NCBI GenBank assembly: GCA_964573285.1
Contig: CAZNJD010000047.1
Span: 1 to 27,764, forward strand
Direction of reading: 5' to 3'
Length of the DNA: 27,764 bases
Origin: UBA1140 sp964573285
GTDB taxonomy: Bacteria > Campylobacterota > Campylobacteria > Campylobacterales > Sulfurovaceae
This document shows, piece after piece, positions 1-8,045 of the stretch; position 1 is the stretch's first letter; every line of letters starts with the position of its first letter. The position numbers and the translations under genes are program-made. The notes under the pieces were generated by a model, which ran no database searches, was not told where the DNA came from, and saw nothing but the letters and a program-made list of their open reading frames with translations.

Positions 1-672
1 TCCACTACTACCTACCTCATCACTTATATCTATTAATGGTTCAAACCCTATGTTATTATAATCCAAAAGTTTATTAGTGTCACAATATAACCCATCACTA
101 ATATCCATACCTACAGATAAATATGGTCGAGATTGTTCTATGAATTCAGCTCTAAGTGTAGGCTCTATAAATCTTGAACTATCTAAAACTTTTTCCCCAC
201 ACAGTAATCTATTTAAATCTCTTTTACTATTACCTAAAAGTCCTGTATATGCCAATAAATCACCCTCTTTTAGACCTTTTCGAGTCAAAGGGTTATCTGA
301 TTTGGAGATAATAGTGATACTAAAATCAAGTCGTTCACCTGCAATAGTATCACCTCCTATAATCTCACATCCAAACTCATTAGCTGTTTGATTTATAGAA
401 GCTATTATCTCATCTATATTATCTTTGGTTATCTCTTTGGGAAGAGAAAGTGTTACCAAAGCATACATAGGTTTTGCATTCATAGCAACTGCATCAGAAA
501 TATTTATTAACATTGCTTTTCTAGCTATTTGGGTTAGAGTCATCCAATTCCTTTTAAAATGGACATTTTCAAAAAAAGCATCCATACTGTAAATGTACTC
601 ACCAACTATTGCACCATCATCACCGATATAATGAGAGCTTAACTTATTTATCAAATAATCTTCTCTATTCAA
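1..672 (-). CDS. thiL: Thiamine-monophosphate kinase, 5' part (runs off left edge)
   Basis: ThiL phosphorylates thiamine monophosphate with ATP to make thiamine pyrophosphate in the cytoplasm. The minus strand is open for 224 codons from 672 to the window edge, so the C-terminus is missing. Visible ThiL hallmarks are an early DDGA segment, YSMDAFFENVHF (the usual D-x-h-V-E-x-V-H-F region), a LINISDAVAMNAKP stretch (Mg/ATP-binding S-D-x-x-A-M), a GGDT motif near residue 100 and VGMDISDGL near residue 200. The start is TTG at 672. An in-frame TAA lies five codons upstream, GGAG sits about 7 nt before the TTG, and the first in-frame ATG is too far inside the conserved region. The gene points away from the sdh operon. 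Family assignment is firm; the exact start is probable. Confidence 0.9.
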   Translation of the reverse strand, partial: MNREDYLINKLSSHYIGDDGAIVGEYIYSMDAFFENVHFKRNWMTLTQIARKAMLINISDAVAMNAKPMYALVTLSLPKEITKDNIDEIIASINQTANEFGCEIIGGDTIAGERLDFSITIISKSDNPLTRKGLKEGDLLAYTGLLGNSKRDLNRLLCGEKVLDSSRFIEPTLRAEFIEQSRPYLSVGMDISDGLYCDTNKLLDYNNIGFEPLIDISDEVGSSG

Positions 673-755
673 TCTATCTCCTACTTATTGTGGAAAAATT
701 GTAACATAAGATGTTTCATTAAAGCTTACAACAATATTATTAAAGTTTCTTATAC

Positions 756-779
756 TTGCTTAGGATATAATCTAAGCAA
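756..779 (+). promoter_or_regulatory. Promoter of sdhABE with an inverted repeat around the -10 box
   Basis: TTGCTTAG (756-763) and CTAAGCAA (772-779) are perfect reverse complements. They are separated by GATATAAT, which contains a consensus -10 box TATAAT (766-771). A start site near 778 would give an sdhA leader of about 30 nt. A protein bound to this repeat would cover the -10 element, so it is a good candidate operator. The regulator is unknown. Confidence 0.5.
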
Positions 780-807
780 ATTCTTATTTAATAAAGGACA
801 TGGCAGT

Positions 808-2523
808 ATGGATGTTAAAATCTACGAATATGATGCTGTAATTGTTGGTGCAGGTTTAGCTGGTTTAGCAGCGGCCAAAGAGCTAACAGAAGCAGGGAAG
901 AAAACAGCAGTAATTACAAAGCTTCACCCACTTAGAAGCCACTCAGGTGCAGCTCAAGGTGGAATTAATGCAGCACTTGGTGCAGAGGATTCTACAGAAC
1001 TTCATGAGTTTGATACTGTAAAAGGTAGTGACTATTTAGCCGACCAAGATTGTGTTGAACTTATGTGTACAAAAGCACCTGAGACTATCAGATGGTTAGA
1101 ACATATGGGTGCACCATTTTCACGAGATGAAAAGGGAGATATTGCTATTCGTCCTTTTGGTGGACAGTCAAAACCTAGAGCATGTTATGCAAAAGATAGA
1201 ACTGGTCTTTCTGTACTTCAAGCAATATATGAACAAGCATTTAGAGCAGGAATTGAGGTTTTTGATGAGTGGTATGTAGCTGATTTGCTTTATAAAGATG
1301 GTAAAGTATCAGGTGTATCAGCTTATGATATAAGAAACTCACAACCAGCTATTTTTAATGCAAAAGTAACACTTTTTGCTACAGGTGGACATGGTAGAGC
1401 TTTTAGATTTAATTCAAATGCTCATGCCAATACAGGTGACTCACTATCTATCGTAGCAAGACATGGATTACCACTAGAAGATATGGAGTTCGTACAGTTT
1501 CATCCAAGTGGACTTGGTGGAAGTGGTATTTTAATATCTGAAGCAGCTAGAGGTGAAGGTGGACGACTATTTAATAGCGAGGGTGAGCGATTTATGAGTA
1601 AATATGCACCAAATGCTATGGAACTAGCATCAAGAGATGTTGTCAGTCGTGCTATTATGGAAGAGGTTAGACAAGGTAGAGGTGTTGGTAAAGAGGGACA
1701 AGCTGTTAATATTGACTTAACTCACTTAGACCCTAAAATTATCTTAACTAGACTACCAGAACTTCGAGAGTTAGCAATAGCATTCCAAGGTCAAGATATG
1801 CTAAAAGAGCCTATTCATATATCTGCAACTGCTCACTACTCAATGGGTGGAATTCCTGCAAATATCAACTGTCAGGTTCGTAAAAATACAAAAGAGCTAG
1901 TAGAAGGTTTCTATGCTGCTGGTGAGTGTAGTTGTGTATCTGTCCATGGAGCAAATAGACTTGGAGCTAACTCTCTATTAGAGGCTACATTCTTTGGACG
2001 ACATGCAGGACAAAATATGGTAAAACAATTAAATGAGGGAATTGAGCTTAGACCTGCAAGTGTAGAAGATGCCCAACCAATGCTTGATGAACTAAATAGA
2101 GTCAAAAGAGGAAATGGAAAAGAGAAAGTAGCAGAGCTTAGAATAGAGCTTCAAAATGGTATGACTGCAAATGCTGGTGTATTTAGAACTAAAGAGTCAC
2201 TAGAGAAACAGATAAAAATTATTGATGATTTATTAGTTAGATATAAAGATATACGAATTGATGATAAATCAAATACATTTAATACTGATTTACAAGAGGG
2301 ATTAGAACTTGGTCATATGTTAGAATTCTCTAAATTTATTGTTGTTGGTGCATTGAAGAGAGAAGAGAGCCGTGGAGCTCACTATAGAGAAGATTTCCCA
2401 ACAAGAAATGATGAAAAGTATCTAAAACATACATATGCATATATGGACAAAGATTTTAATATCACAACAGAATGGGGTGATGTAGTGCTTGGTAAATTCG
2501 AGCCAATGGAAAGAAAATATTAA
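808..2523 (+). CDS. sdhA: Succinate dehydrogenase/fumarate reductase flavoprotein subunit (type E)
   Basis: Flavoprotein that interconverts succinate and fumarate, passing electrons to the SdhB iron-sulfur chain. Of 571 residues, the N-terminus carries the FAD-binding GAGLAGL (14-20) and SHSGAAQGG. His45 there is the expected covalent FAD attachment site. The substrate site includes HPSG and EAARGEGG, with Arg248 the likely catalytic proton-shuttle arginine. ANRLGANSLLEATFFGR near residue 390 is the conserved C-terminal flavin contact. The frame is open 40 codons further upstream, but the ATG at 808 has AAAGGA 8 nt before it and yields the normal N-terminus. There is no twin-arginine signal, so the subunit should be cytoplasmic, unlike the periplasmic MfrA of Wolinella and Campylobacter. 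The SD sequence of sdhB overlaps its stop codon. Confidence 0.93.
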   Translation: MDVKIYEYDAVIVGAGLAGLAAAKELTEAGKKTAVITKLHPLRSHSGAAQGGINAALGAEDSTELHEFDTVKGSDYLADQDCVELMCTKAPETIRWLEHMGAPFSRDEKGDIAIRPFGGQSKPRACYAKDRTGLSVLQAIYEQAFRAGIEVFDEWYVADLLYKDGKVSGVSAYDIRNSQPAIFNAKVTLFATGGHGRAFRFNSNAHANTGDSLSIVARHGLPLEDMEFVQFHPSGLGGSGILISEAARGEGGRLFNSEGERFMSKYAPNAMELASRDVVSRAIMEEVRQGRGVGKEGQAVNIDLTHLDPKIILTRLPELRELAIAFQGQDMLKEPIHISATAHYSMGGIPANINCQVRKNTKELVEGFYAAGECSCVSVHGANRLGANSLLEATFFGRHAGQNMVKQLNEGIELRPASVEDAQPMLDELNRVKRGNGKEKVAELRIELQNGMTANAGVFRTKESLEKQIKIIDDLLVRYKDIRIDDKSNTFNTDLQEGLELGHMLEFSKFIVVGALKREESRGAHYREDFPTRNDEKYLKHTYAYMDKDFNITTEWGDVVLGKFEPMERKY

Positions 2524-2533
2524 GGAGGTCATA

Positions 2534-3526
2534 ATGAGTGATAGACGAAAAGTAAAAATAAAAGCGTTTAGATTTAACGCTGAAACTGACTATCTACCAT
2601 ATACTAAAGAGTATGAGATGGAGGTAGGCAAAGATGAGTTAGTTCTTGACCTTATGAATAGAATTAAGTGGGAACATGATGGGTCATTCTCTTATCGTCG
2701 TTCTTGTAGGCATGGGATTTGTGGGGCATGTGGTATTAAAGTTAATGGAAAACCAGTTCTAGCATGTAAACAGAATGCAATAGAACTACTAGACCTATTT
2801 AATAATGATATTACACTTGAACCTCAAAGTAAAAAAAGAGCTGTCAAAGATATGATTATTGATAAAAGTGATTTCTGGGAAAAACATGAAGCTGTTAAAC
2901 CTTATGTAGTAGCTGATATTGACCCAGAACCAAAGCACGAGACAAAACAATCTATAACTCAATTCAATGCACTGCTAGATTCTGATTTATGTATCCAATG
3001 TGGAGCATGTCACTATGCTTGTCCTGCACTAGAAGTTAATCCTGATTATTTAGGACCTGCAGCATTAAATGCAGCATTTAGATTTAGTATTGATACCAGA
3101 GATAATGCTAGTATAGATAGACTAGAACTTACTTCTAAAGCTGGAGTAGGTGTTTGGGATTGTGTGAAATGTTTTGAGTGTGCAGAAGCATGTCCAAAAG
3201 AGATTAATCCAATAGAGAAAATTACCAAACTTCACAATATGCAGTTTGAGCAAAAAGTAGCCAAACGAAATATAGCAACCAAACATGCTGAAGGTTTTGT
3301 AAGAAGTATCAAAAAACATGGTTTCCTAGATGAAGCTGATATTGTGGTATATTCAGAGGGATATTTAGGTATGTATAAACATATGAAAACAGCTATGAAA
3401 ATGATAAAGGCAGGTAAAATCCATTGGGATGATGCTCTTCCATGGGTTGATAATGTACCAAAATCCAAAAACTTAGATGAAATTCAAAAATTAATTGATA
3501 TTTCAATGACCAATAAGCTATTATAA
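2534..3526 (+). CDS. sdhB: Succinate dehydrogenase/fumarate reductase iron-sulfur subunit (type E)
   Basis: Electron-transfer subunit linking SdhA to SdhE; 330 residues. The N-terminal 2Fe-2S ferredoxin domain shows CRHGICGACG followed by a later Cys (PVLAC). The C-terminal domain has two cluster motifs, CIQCGACHYACP and CVKCFECAEACP. In ordinary SdhB/FrdB the last motif is C-x5-C-x3-CP and binds 3Fe-4S. Here the extra cysteine gives C-x2-C-x2-C-x3-CP, as known for type-E enzymes, which implies a second 4Fe-4S cluster. A longer frame from 2489 exists, but the near-perfect SD AAGGAGGT at 2522-2529 places the start at the ATG at 2534. The gene sits 10 nt after sdhA and 9 nt before sdhE. Confidence 0.93.
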   Translation: MSDRRKVKIKAFRFNAETDYLPYTKEYEMEVGKDELVLDLMNRIKWEHDGSFSYRRSCRHGICGACGIKVNGKPVLACKQNAIELLDLFNNDITLEPQSKKRAVKDMIIDKSDFWEKHEAVKPYVVADIDPEPKHETKQSITQFNALLDSDLCIQCGACHYACPALEVNPDYLGPAALNAAFRFSIDTRDNASIDRLELTSKAGVGVWDCVKCFECAEACPKEINPIEKITKLHNMQFEQKVAKRNIATKHAEGFVRSIKKHGFLDEADIVVYSEGYLGMYKHMKTAMKMIKAGKIHWDDALPWVDNVPKSKNLDEIQKLIDISMTNKLL

Positions 3527-3535
3527 GGAGAAAAG

Positions 3536-4432
3536 ATGAGTCAATTACACTACGCACTGTTTACAGGTTGTACAGCAAAACAATCAACACCTGAACTATT
3601 ATCATCTACTCTAGCAGTAGCTGATAAGTTAGGAATTAAAATTACTATACTAGAAGAAGCAAGTTGTTGTGGTGCTTCACATTTACAAGATTTTGACGAG
3701 TTTTTAGCACATGTACTAAATGCTAGAAATATCTGTTATGCAGAAAAATTAGGTCTAACTATGATTACTATATGTAATACATGTCAACTCAACTCTGCAA
3801 TGACTAAACATGCCCTAGATACAAACCCAGAACTAAAAGCTAGAGTAAATGAAAAATTAGCTGAAGTTGGATTAGAGTACAAAGGAACAAGCCAAGTCAA
3901 ACATTTCTTATACTGTCTAATAGATGAATATGGACTAGATAATATCAAAGACAGAGTCAAAACCCCATTAAGTAATTTTAATATTGCACCATTTTATGGA
4001 TGTCATAATATAAGACCAAGTGAACTTCATAATAGTAGTAATGGTGGAGAGAACCCATATACACCAACTTCTCTTGATAAATTAATTGATGCCTTAGATG
4101 GTCACCCAGTTGATTATGAGAGTAAAAATAAATGTTGTGGTTTCCATGTTGAACTTCAAGCCAATCATACATCAGAAGTTTTAACAGGTAATGCCTTATT
4201 GGATGCAGTTGATAATAATGCTGATATGGTAGTAACTCCATGTCCACTATGTCACCTAAAAATGGATACATATCAAGATGATGTGAGCAAAGTAATGGGT
4301 AGAGATGTAGAGATACCAGTTTTACATATGCCTCAAATGGTAGCACTAGCTCTTGGATGTACAGAGAAAGAGATAGGATTAGACTATCATGTACAAACAG
4401 CTTCTCAAATTTTTGCTGAAGCTAATCTATAA
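3536..4432 (+). CDS. sdhE: Type-E membrane-anchor subunit with two CCG domains (HdrB-like)
   Basis: Third subunit of the complex, often annotated SdhC or heterodisulfide-reductase subunit B. It replaces the haem-b anchor of classical succinate dehydrogenases and probably delivers electrons to or from (methyl)menaquinone at the membrane face. The 298 residues hold two cysteine-rich CCG domains, each C...CCG...CxxC. The first is FTGC near residue 12, ASCCGA near 44 and CNTC near 83. The second is FYGC, NKCCGF and CPLC in the C-terminal half. No transmembrane helix is apparent, consistent with peripheral attachment. AAGGAGA lies just before the ATG. The symbol sdhE here means the type-E anchor, not the FAD assembly factor. 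An inverted repeat follows the gene. Confidence 0.9.
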   Translation: MSQLHYALFTGCTAKQSTPELLSSTLAVADKLGIKITILEEASCCGASHLQDFDEFLAHVLNARNICYAEKLGLTMITICNTCQLNSAMTKHALDTNPELKARVNEKLAEVGLEYKGTSQVKHFLYCLIDEYGLDNIKDRVKTPLSNFNIAPFYGCHNIRPSELHNSSNGGENPYTPTSLDKLIDALDGHPVDYESKNKCCGFHVELQANHTSEVLTGNALLDAVDNNADMVVTPCPLCHLKMDTYQDDVSKVMGRDVEIPVLHMPQMVALALGCTEKEIGLDYHVQTASQIFAEANL

Positions 4433-4442
4433 TTAAATCTAT

Positions 4443-4477
4443 CTAAATACCCAAATAGATAAATATTTGGGATTTAG
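4443..4477. terminator. Possible bidirectional terminator between sdhE and the globin gene
   Basis: CCCAAATA (4450-4457) pairs with TATTTGGG (4464-4471) across a 6-nt loop. CTAAAT/ATTTAG extend the stem past a single bulged A. The position between convergent genes fits a shared terminator, but no strong T run follows on either strand. Confidence 0.5.
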
Positions 4478-4512
4478 TCCTACTTATTATACATATCTTT
4501 TATCTTATTCAC

Positions 4513-4998
4513 TCATGATTTAGTATAAGCAGCATAATATGTACTTCCATCAGAGAATGAGTTAACAGTAAGTTTAGAAAATTCATTAAGATAACTCCAA
4601 AAATCTTCTAATATCTCTTCATCTACATTTTTGACCTCTTGAAGTGCTTCTCTAATAGTTCCTAACCACTCTATTCGTGCTTTTTCAGTAATAGAGAAAT
4701 CATCATGAATTCTTATCATAAATTCATTTAAGTCCATTCCTTGTGCTTCATCTTCATAAAATTTTGGACCACCACATATTTGTATAAAAAATTTGGTATT
4801 TTTTATTTTAATCTTCTCAAACTCATCTTCATCTTGTGGAAAAAAATGTGCTATTTCACTTTCATAAATCTTGTCATAAAAATTAAACATTAGTTTACGC
4901 ATTCCATCTTCACCACCGATAGCTTTGTAAAACCTCTCATTTGGGTTTGTGAAATGTACCTCTTCACCTTTTTTTACAGGGGTTATATCCATTGACAT
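4513..4998 (-). CDS. Truncated haemoglobin (group II-like)
   Basis: Small 2-on-2 globin of 161 residues, probably binding O2 or NO in the cytoplasm. Sequence marks include YKAIGGEDGMRKL at the start of the fold, FNFYDKIY containing the likely B10 tyrosine, FFPQDEDEFEK, the group II signature QICGGPKFY, and MIRIHDDFSI, whose His is the probable proximal F8 haem ligand. A tryptophan follows in IEWLG, as in group II globins. The ATG at 4998 has AAGGA 6 nt upstream. A TTG one codon earlier could also initiate but adds nothing conserved. A TATAAT box on this strand (5028-5033) would give a short leader. In Campylobacter jejuni the described truncated globin (Ctb) is group III, so this one is not its direct counterpart. 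Its neighbours give no functional clue. Confidence 0.88.
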   Translation of the reverse strand: MSMDITPVKKGEEVHFTNPNERFYKAIGGEDGMRKLMFNFYDKIYESEIAHFFPQDEDEFEKIKIKNTKFFIQICGGPKFYEDEAQGMDLNEFMIRIHDDFSITEKARIEWLGTIREALQEVKNVDEEILEDFWSYLNEFSKLTVNSFSDGSTYYAAYTKS

Positions 4999-5027
4999 CA
5001 AGCATCCTTATAGTAATATTTATATCT

Positions 5028-5033
5028 ATTATA
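5028..5033 (-). promoter_or_regulatory. Probable -10 box of the truncated-globin gene
   Basis: The minus strand reads TATAAT about 30 nt before the globin ATG. No clear -35 box is visible, which is normal for Campylobacterota promoters. Confidence 0.4.
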
Positions 5034-5156
5034 ATGAATATTATATTTAAAATCTATACTTTATTCCAATAGAAGTAAATTAAATTGCTATATGTATCAA
5101 TTTGTATTTATTTTAGGATTTTTATCCCTATTTTTATTTAAAAGGGAGCTATAATC

Positions 5157-5249
5157 ATGAGAATTAGTTTTTTGAAAGCTCTACTAAGTTTGATTATGAT
5201 GATTTCAATCGTACTAAACCTCTACGATTTTTTTAAGAAGTATATTTAA
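5157..5249 (+). CDS. Possible 30-residue single-pass membrane peptide
   Basis: A short open frame begins MRISFLKALLSLIMMISIVL and ends with a charged tail, FFKKYI. GGGAG lies 8 nt before the ATG, a good ribosome binding site. One hydrophobic helix of about 16-18 residues with a basic flank on both sides is what a small inner-membrane protein looks like. It stands alone in the 478-nt gap between the globin gene and the CiaB-family gene. I do not recognise the family. Evidence is limited to the start signal and the amphipathic composition, and AT-rich spacers can give such frames by chance. Confidence 0.4.
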   Translation: MRISFLKALLSLIMMISIVLNLYDFFKKYI

Positions 5250-5491
5250 ATAAACCCCATAATATAGAGATACTAATAAGAAAAATTACGATTTTTTTTT
5301 AAAAAAGTTTTAAGATTATTAAATATAAAAAAATACAAAAAACTATAATTCTCTGATATTTATAGTATAAAAATAGATTATAATATTCTATGTTTCAAAT
5401 AGAGTTTTTTTTGAAAAATGAGCCAAAAAGTAACCAAATACTAAAGAAAAAAATTATACTATTTAGTTAACTACATTTAGTGAGGGCAGAA
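5250..5491. other. AT-rich spacer upstream of the CiaB-family gene
   Basis: Together with the small frame at 5157-5249 this fills the gap between 4998 and 5492. It is very AT-rich with long T and A runs. The only promoter-like element is TATAAT at 5379-5384, flanked by the short inverted repeat ATAGA/TCTAT (5373-5377 and 5387-5391), giving a leader of about 100 nt. No further coding frame or strong hairpin was seen. Confidence 0.4.
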
Positions 5492-7321
5492 ATGAAACAA
5501 AAATTTATGAAAGATTTACAGATTATATATAATGAGTTGCAAAAAAGACAGCAAGAACTAAATAACTATTATGCTCTTTTGGAGGGAGAGCATCCCGAAG
5601 CCAAAATAGTTGTAGAGAATTTTTTAAATCTTTTAGGATTACCAGTCAATAGTGATACAACTATGGCTTCGTTAACACGAATTGTTAATCTAAGAGAAGA
5701 TGCATTAGAACAGATACTTCAAAAAGAGGGATTGAGTGAAGATGAGATTATCGCCAAAAAAGAGATTGCTTATCAATTCGTTAAAGATATGTATCTGCAA
5801 AGGCATGAGTATTTTATCGCATGGATAGAGATTGAAAATCTCTTGACACCTTTTTATCAAGCACTATTAGAGGGAGTTCATAATATTGGAGAGTCATTAA
5901 GTAATTGGCAATCTAAATGGATGAGCTTTATTATAAATGGAGTTAATAGAGATTTACTCCAAGAATTTAATGGTGATGAAAAAGCTATATTAAAAATGCT
6001 TCAAGATGAGGGGTTACTTGATTTAGACCCAAATGGAAATGTGGGAGATAGATGTTATTCTGTTTTGAAAAAAGATAAAAACAAACACTATAGAAGTATC
6101 GCATATTCCAATGCTTTTAAAGATGAGGTATGTGAATTAGTTTCTATAATAGAAGATTGCATTGAGGCATTAAGCATTGAAAAAGATAATGTATTTAATC
6201 AAAAAGATGAGTGGATACGCTACTTTGTAGCACTCAAAAAAGCTTTTTCAGGAACAGAGCCTAAAAAATTAATAGGCTATTGGGCAAATGTAGATAGAGC
6301 ATGGATGAAAATAACTACCCCTTTGCAAGTGGGACATCCATTAGAGTATTATGAAGACCATTTTAGAAATAGTGTTGCTTTGGAGTGGGATTTACGGATT
6401 GTAAACCCCCAATTAGATAATACTTCTATAATTCGTGAAAATATCAAAAGCTTTTCATCTAAACTAGCTCAAGATATTAATGGTAAAGCCGTAGATATTA
6501 TAGAAAAAAATCTAATGCAAATAGATGAAACACAACTCTATATAGGTCAACCCATTCTTTTTTATGGAGCAGAATTTAATGGTCTCTTTTCAGCACAGGT
6601 TGTGCCTAATGATGAGCAGGTATCCCAAGAGTTGGGGAAAAAGATTTTTGCTTATGCCGATTTTGTCATGGAGAGTAAAAAAGCAAAACCTATAATGAAA
6701 CTTAGCGTAGAAACACTTGGATTGAATTTTGTCAAAAAACAAAAAAATCTTATAGAGACTAATCCTACTTTATGGCAAGAGATATATAATATATCAACTA
6801 TTGGTCATGAGTTTGGACATATTCTTTGGATTGATAGTGATACTGAGATAGTAATGAATAGTAGTGGAGAGTTTAAAAATATAGAAGAGTTTAAAGCTAC
6901 TGCTGGTGGGTTAATGGCATTTTTTAATAATGAGAAGAATTCTTTGAAAAATCATATAATTGATGATTTAGTTAGTCGTGCTATTGGGTTAATGGCATGG
7001 AGAGAGGTTGGGGAGGTTTTACCATATTATTGTGAGGGTTTAATACATTTAGATATTTTATTTAGTTCTAGTGTTATTAGTTATGATGGTGGAATAAAAA
7101 TTCATTATGAACACTATAATGAGATGAAAAGAGTTTATCAAAATAGTTATAAATATTTAGCTCAAAACTATATAGATAGATTAGATGCTGATGTTTATTT
7201 ATCCAAATATATCAAAAGAGTTAATGGTATATATCTACCTAAAAGAGATACTGTTTTAAAGTTTGTTGAAAAATATTATAGTAGATATAAAGAGATTGGA
7301 CAACAGATTTATACTCTATAA
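5492..7321 (+). CDS. ciaB: CiaB-family protein with zinc-metallopeptidase motif
   Basis: Large protein of 609 residues, close to the 610 of Campylobacter jejuni CiaB (Campylobacter invasion antigen B). The central DRAWMKITTPLQ-GHPLEYYED region and the overall length match what I recall of that family. CiaB was described as a secreted invasion factor, but homologues are common in free-living Campylobacterota. Residues 439-443 are HEFGH, the HExxH zinc motif, and Glu465/Glu466 in IEEFKAT lie 22-23 residues on, where gluzincin peptidases place their third ligand. There is no signal peptide. The N-terminal 200 residues look helical and charged. The ATG at 5492 is preceded by GAGGG. A GTG four codons earlier overlaps that SD and is less likely. 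The gene is monocistronic, with an inverted repeat after the stop. Confidence 0.8.
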   Translation: MKQKFMKDLQIIYNELQKRQQELNNYYALLEGEHPEAKIVVENFLNLLGLPVNSDTTMASLTRIVNLREDALEQILQKEGLSEDEIIAKKEIAYQFVKDMYLQRHEYFIAWIEIENLLTPFYQALLEGVHNIGESLSNWQSKWMSFIINGVNRDLLQEFNGDEKAILKMLQDEGLLDLDPNGNVGDRCYSVLKKDKNKHYRSIAYSNAFKDEVCELVSIIEDCIEALSIEKDNVFNQKDEWIRYFVALKKAFSGTEPKKLIGYWANVDRAWMKITTPLQVGHPLEYYEDHFRNSVALEWDLRIVNPQLDNTSIIRENIKSFSSKLAQDINGKAVDIIEKNLMQIDETQLYIGQPILFYGAEFNGLFSAQVVPNDEQVSQELGKKIFAYADFVMESKKAKPIMKLSVETLGLNFVKKQKNLIETNPTLWQEIYNISTIGHEFGHILWIDSDTEIVMNSSGEFKNIEEFKATAGGLMAFFNNEKNSLKNHIIDDLVSRAIGLMAWREVGEVLPYYCEGLIHLDILFSSSVISYDGGIKIHYEHYNEMKRVYQNSYKYLAQNYIDRLDADVYLSKYIKRVNGIYLPKRDTVLKFVEKYYSRYKEIGQQIYTL

Positions 7322-7333
7322 TAGCAATGCAGT

Positions 7334-7362
7334 GTGGGTTAATAACAGGTTCTCTAACCCAC
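7334..7362. terminator. Inverted repeat between convergent genes
   Basis: GTGGGTTA (7334-7341) and TAACCCAC (7355-7362) form a perfect 8-bp stem with a 13-nt loop. It lies just after the ciaB stop and just after the end of the minus-strand gene at 7367, so it may end both transcripts. The flanks are AT-rich but lack a clean T tract. Confidence 0.5.
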
Positions 7363-7366
7363 AAAA

Positions 7367-7555
7367 TTATTTCATTTGCAAAAATATTCCAATCATCAAA
7401 GATAATAAAATTGTAATAGAAATAACTAAAATGTTATAAAGCCTTGGGGATAACTCTTTTTTAATAGCTATCCACTCCACTATTTTCATAGCAGGAAATG
7501 CCATAAACATAAGCATTACTACACTAAAAATTAGAGTCATTACTATTGATTTCAT
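7367..7555 (-). CDS. Small two-helix membrane protein, unknown function
   Basis: This 62-residue protein is almost entirely hydrophobic. Helix one spans roughly residues 4-27 and contains FMAFPAMKIVEW. Helix two spans roughly residues 40-59 (LVISITILLSLMIGIF). A short polar loop IKKELSPRLYN lies between. It begins 3 nt after the stop of the upstream minus-strand gene, so the two are likely co-transcribed. The leader GGGATATAGAAG gives a modest SD. I cannot name a family. Composition and tight spacing argue that it is real. Confidence 0.65.
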   Translation of the reverse strand: MKSIVMTLIFSVVMLMFMAFPAMKIVEWIAIKKELSPRLYNILVISITILLSLMIGIFLQMK

Positions 7556-7558
7556 CTT

Positions 7559-7930
7559 CTATATCCCATAATATTTATGTATGAAATCACTATCTATTTT
7601 AGTAGATATAGGTAGTTTAACTAACTCTGTACCATTATCATCAGAGATAATGAGTTGATTGGATACTATTTTAAGATGTTTTATACCCCACTCTTTTTCC
7701 AAGAACTCTATACGATGAAATACTTCTCTATTATTTGGCTTTTCTTTAAAATTAGAGTCTATTTTACTCATAATCTCCAAACCACCAAATCTCTTTTCTA
7801 AATAATATGGTGAGTATCTCTTTATACTCTTATAGATAGGTGCTTTAGATACAGGTTTTGACTCGATAAAAGCATTGATTGCCAAAAAAGCAAATCCTAA
7901 ACCAAGTGCAATAACTAAATATTTTTTCAT
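7559..7930 (-). CDS. Signal-anchored small protein, unknown function
   Basis: 123 residues. An N-terminal hydrophobic stretch (YLVIALGLGFAFLAINAF, about 4-21) acts as signal peptide or membrane anchor. It is followed by a polar domain rich in Lys, Glu and aromatic residues (RRIEFLEKEWGIK-like region), probably periplasmic. The open frame extends 20 codons further upstream, but the extra residues are low-complexity Asn/Tyr/Lys. The ATG at 7930 has AGGGAAG a few nt before it, so I chose 7930. It is followed at 3 nt by the two-helix membrane protein. No domain is recognised. Confidence 0.65.
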   Translation of the reverse strand: MKKYLVIALGLGFAFLAINAFIESKPVSKAPIYKSIKRYSPYYLEKRFGGLEIMSKIDSNFKEKPNNREVFHRIEFLEKEWGIKHLKIVSNQLIISDDNGTELVKLPISTKIDSDFIHKYYGI

Positions 7931-8045
7931 TATCTTCCCTTTTTTATAATTATAGATATTTTTGTAATTTATATTGTTGATATTTATCAACTATTGCTAT
8001 TTATTAATTTGATACTATACCAAAATTTCTATAGGAGAAACTATT

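Noticed and set aside
77..391. Plus-strand open frame of 104 codons
   Set aside because: It is antisense to thiL, whose minus-strand frame shows clear family motifs over the same bases.
688..807. Upstream 40-codon extension of sdhA as a possible signal peptide
   Set aside because: It has no twin arginine and no SD, and it covers the promoter; the ATG at 808 has an SD and matches the family N-terminus.
3978..4346. Minus-strand open frame of 122 codons inside sdhE
   Set aside because: Composition is dominated by Tyr, His and Leu as expected from an antisense shadow, and sdhE is certain.
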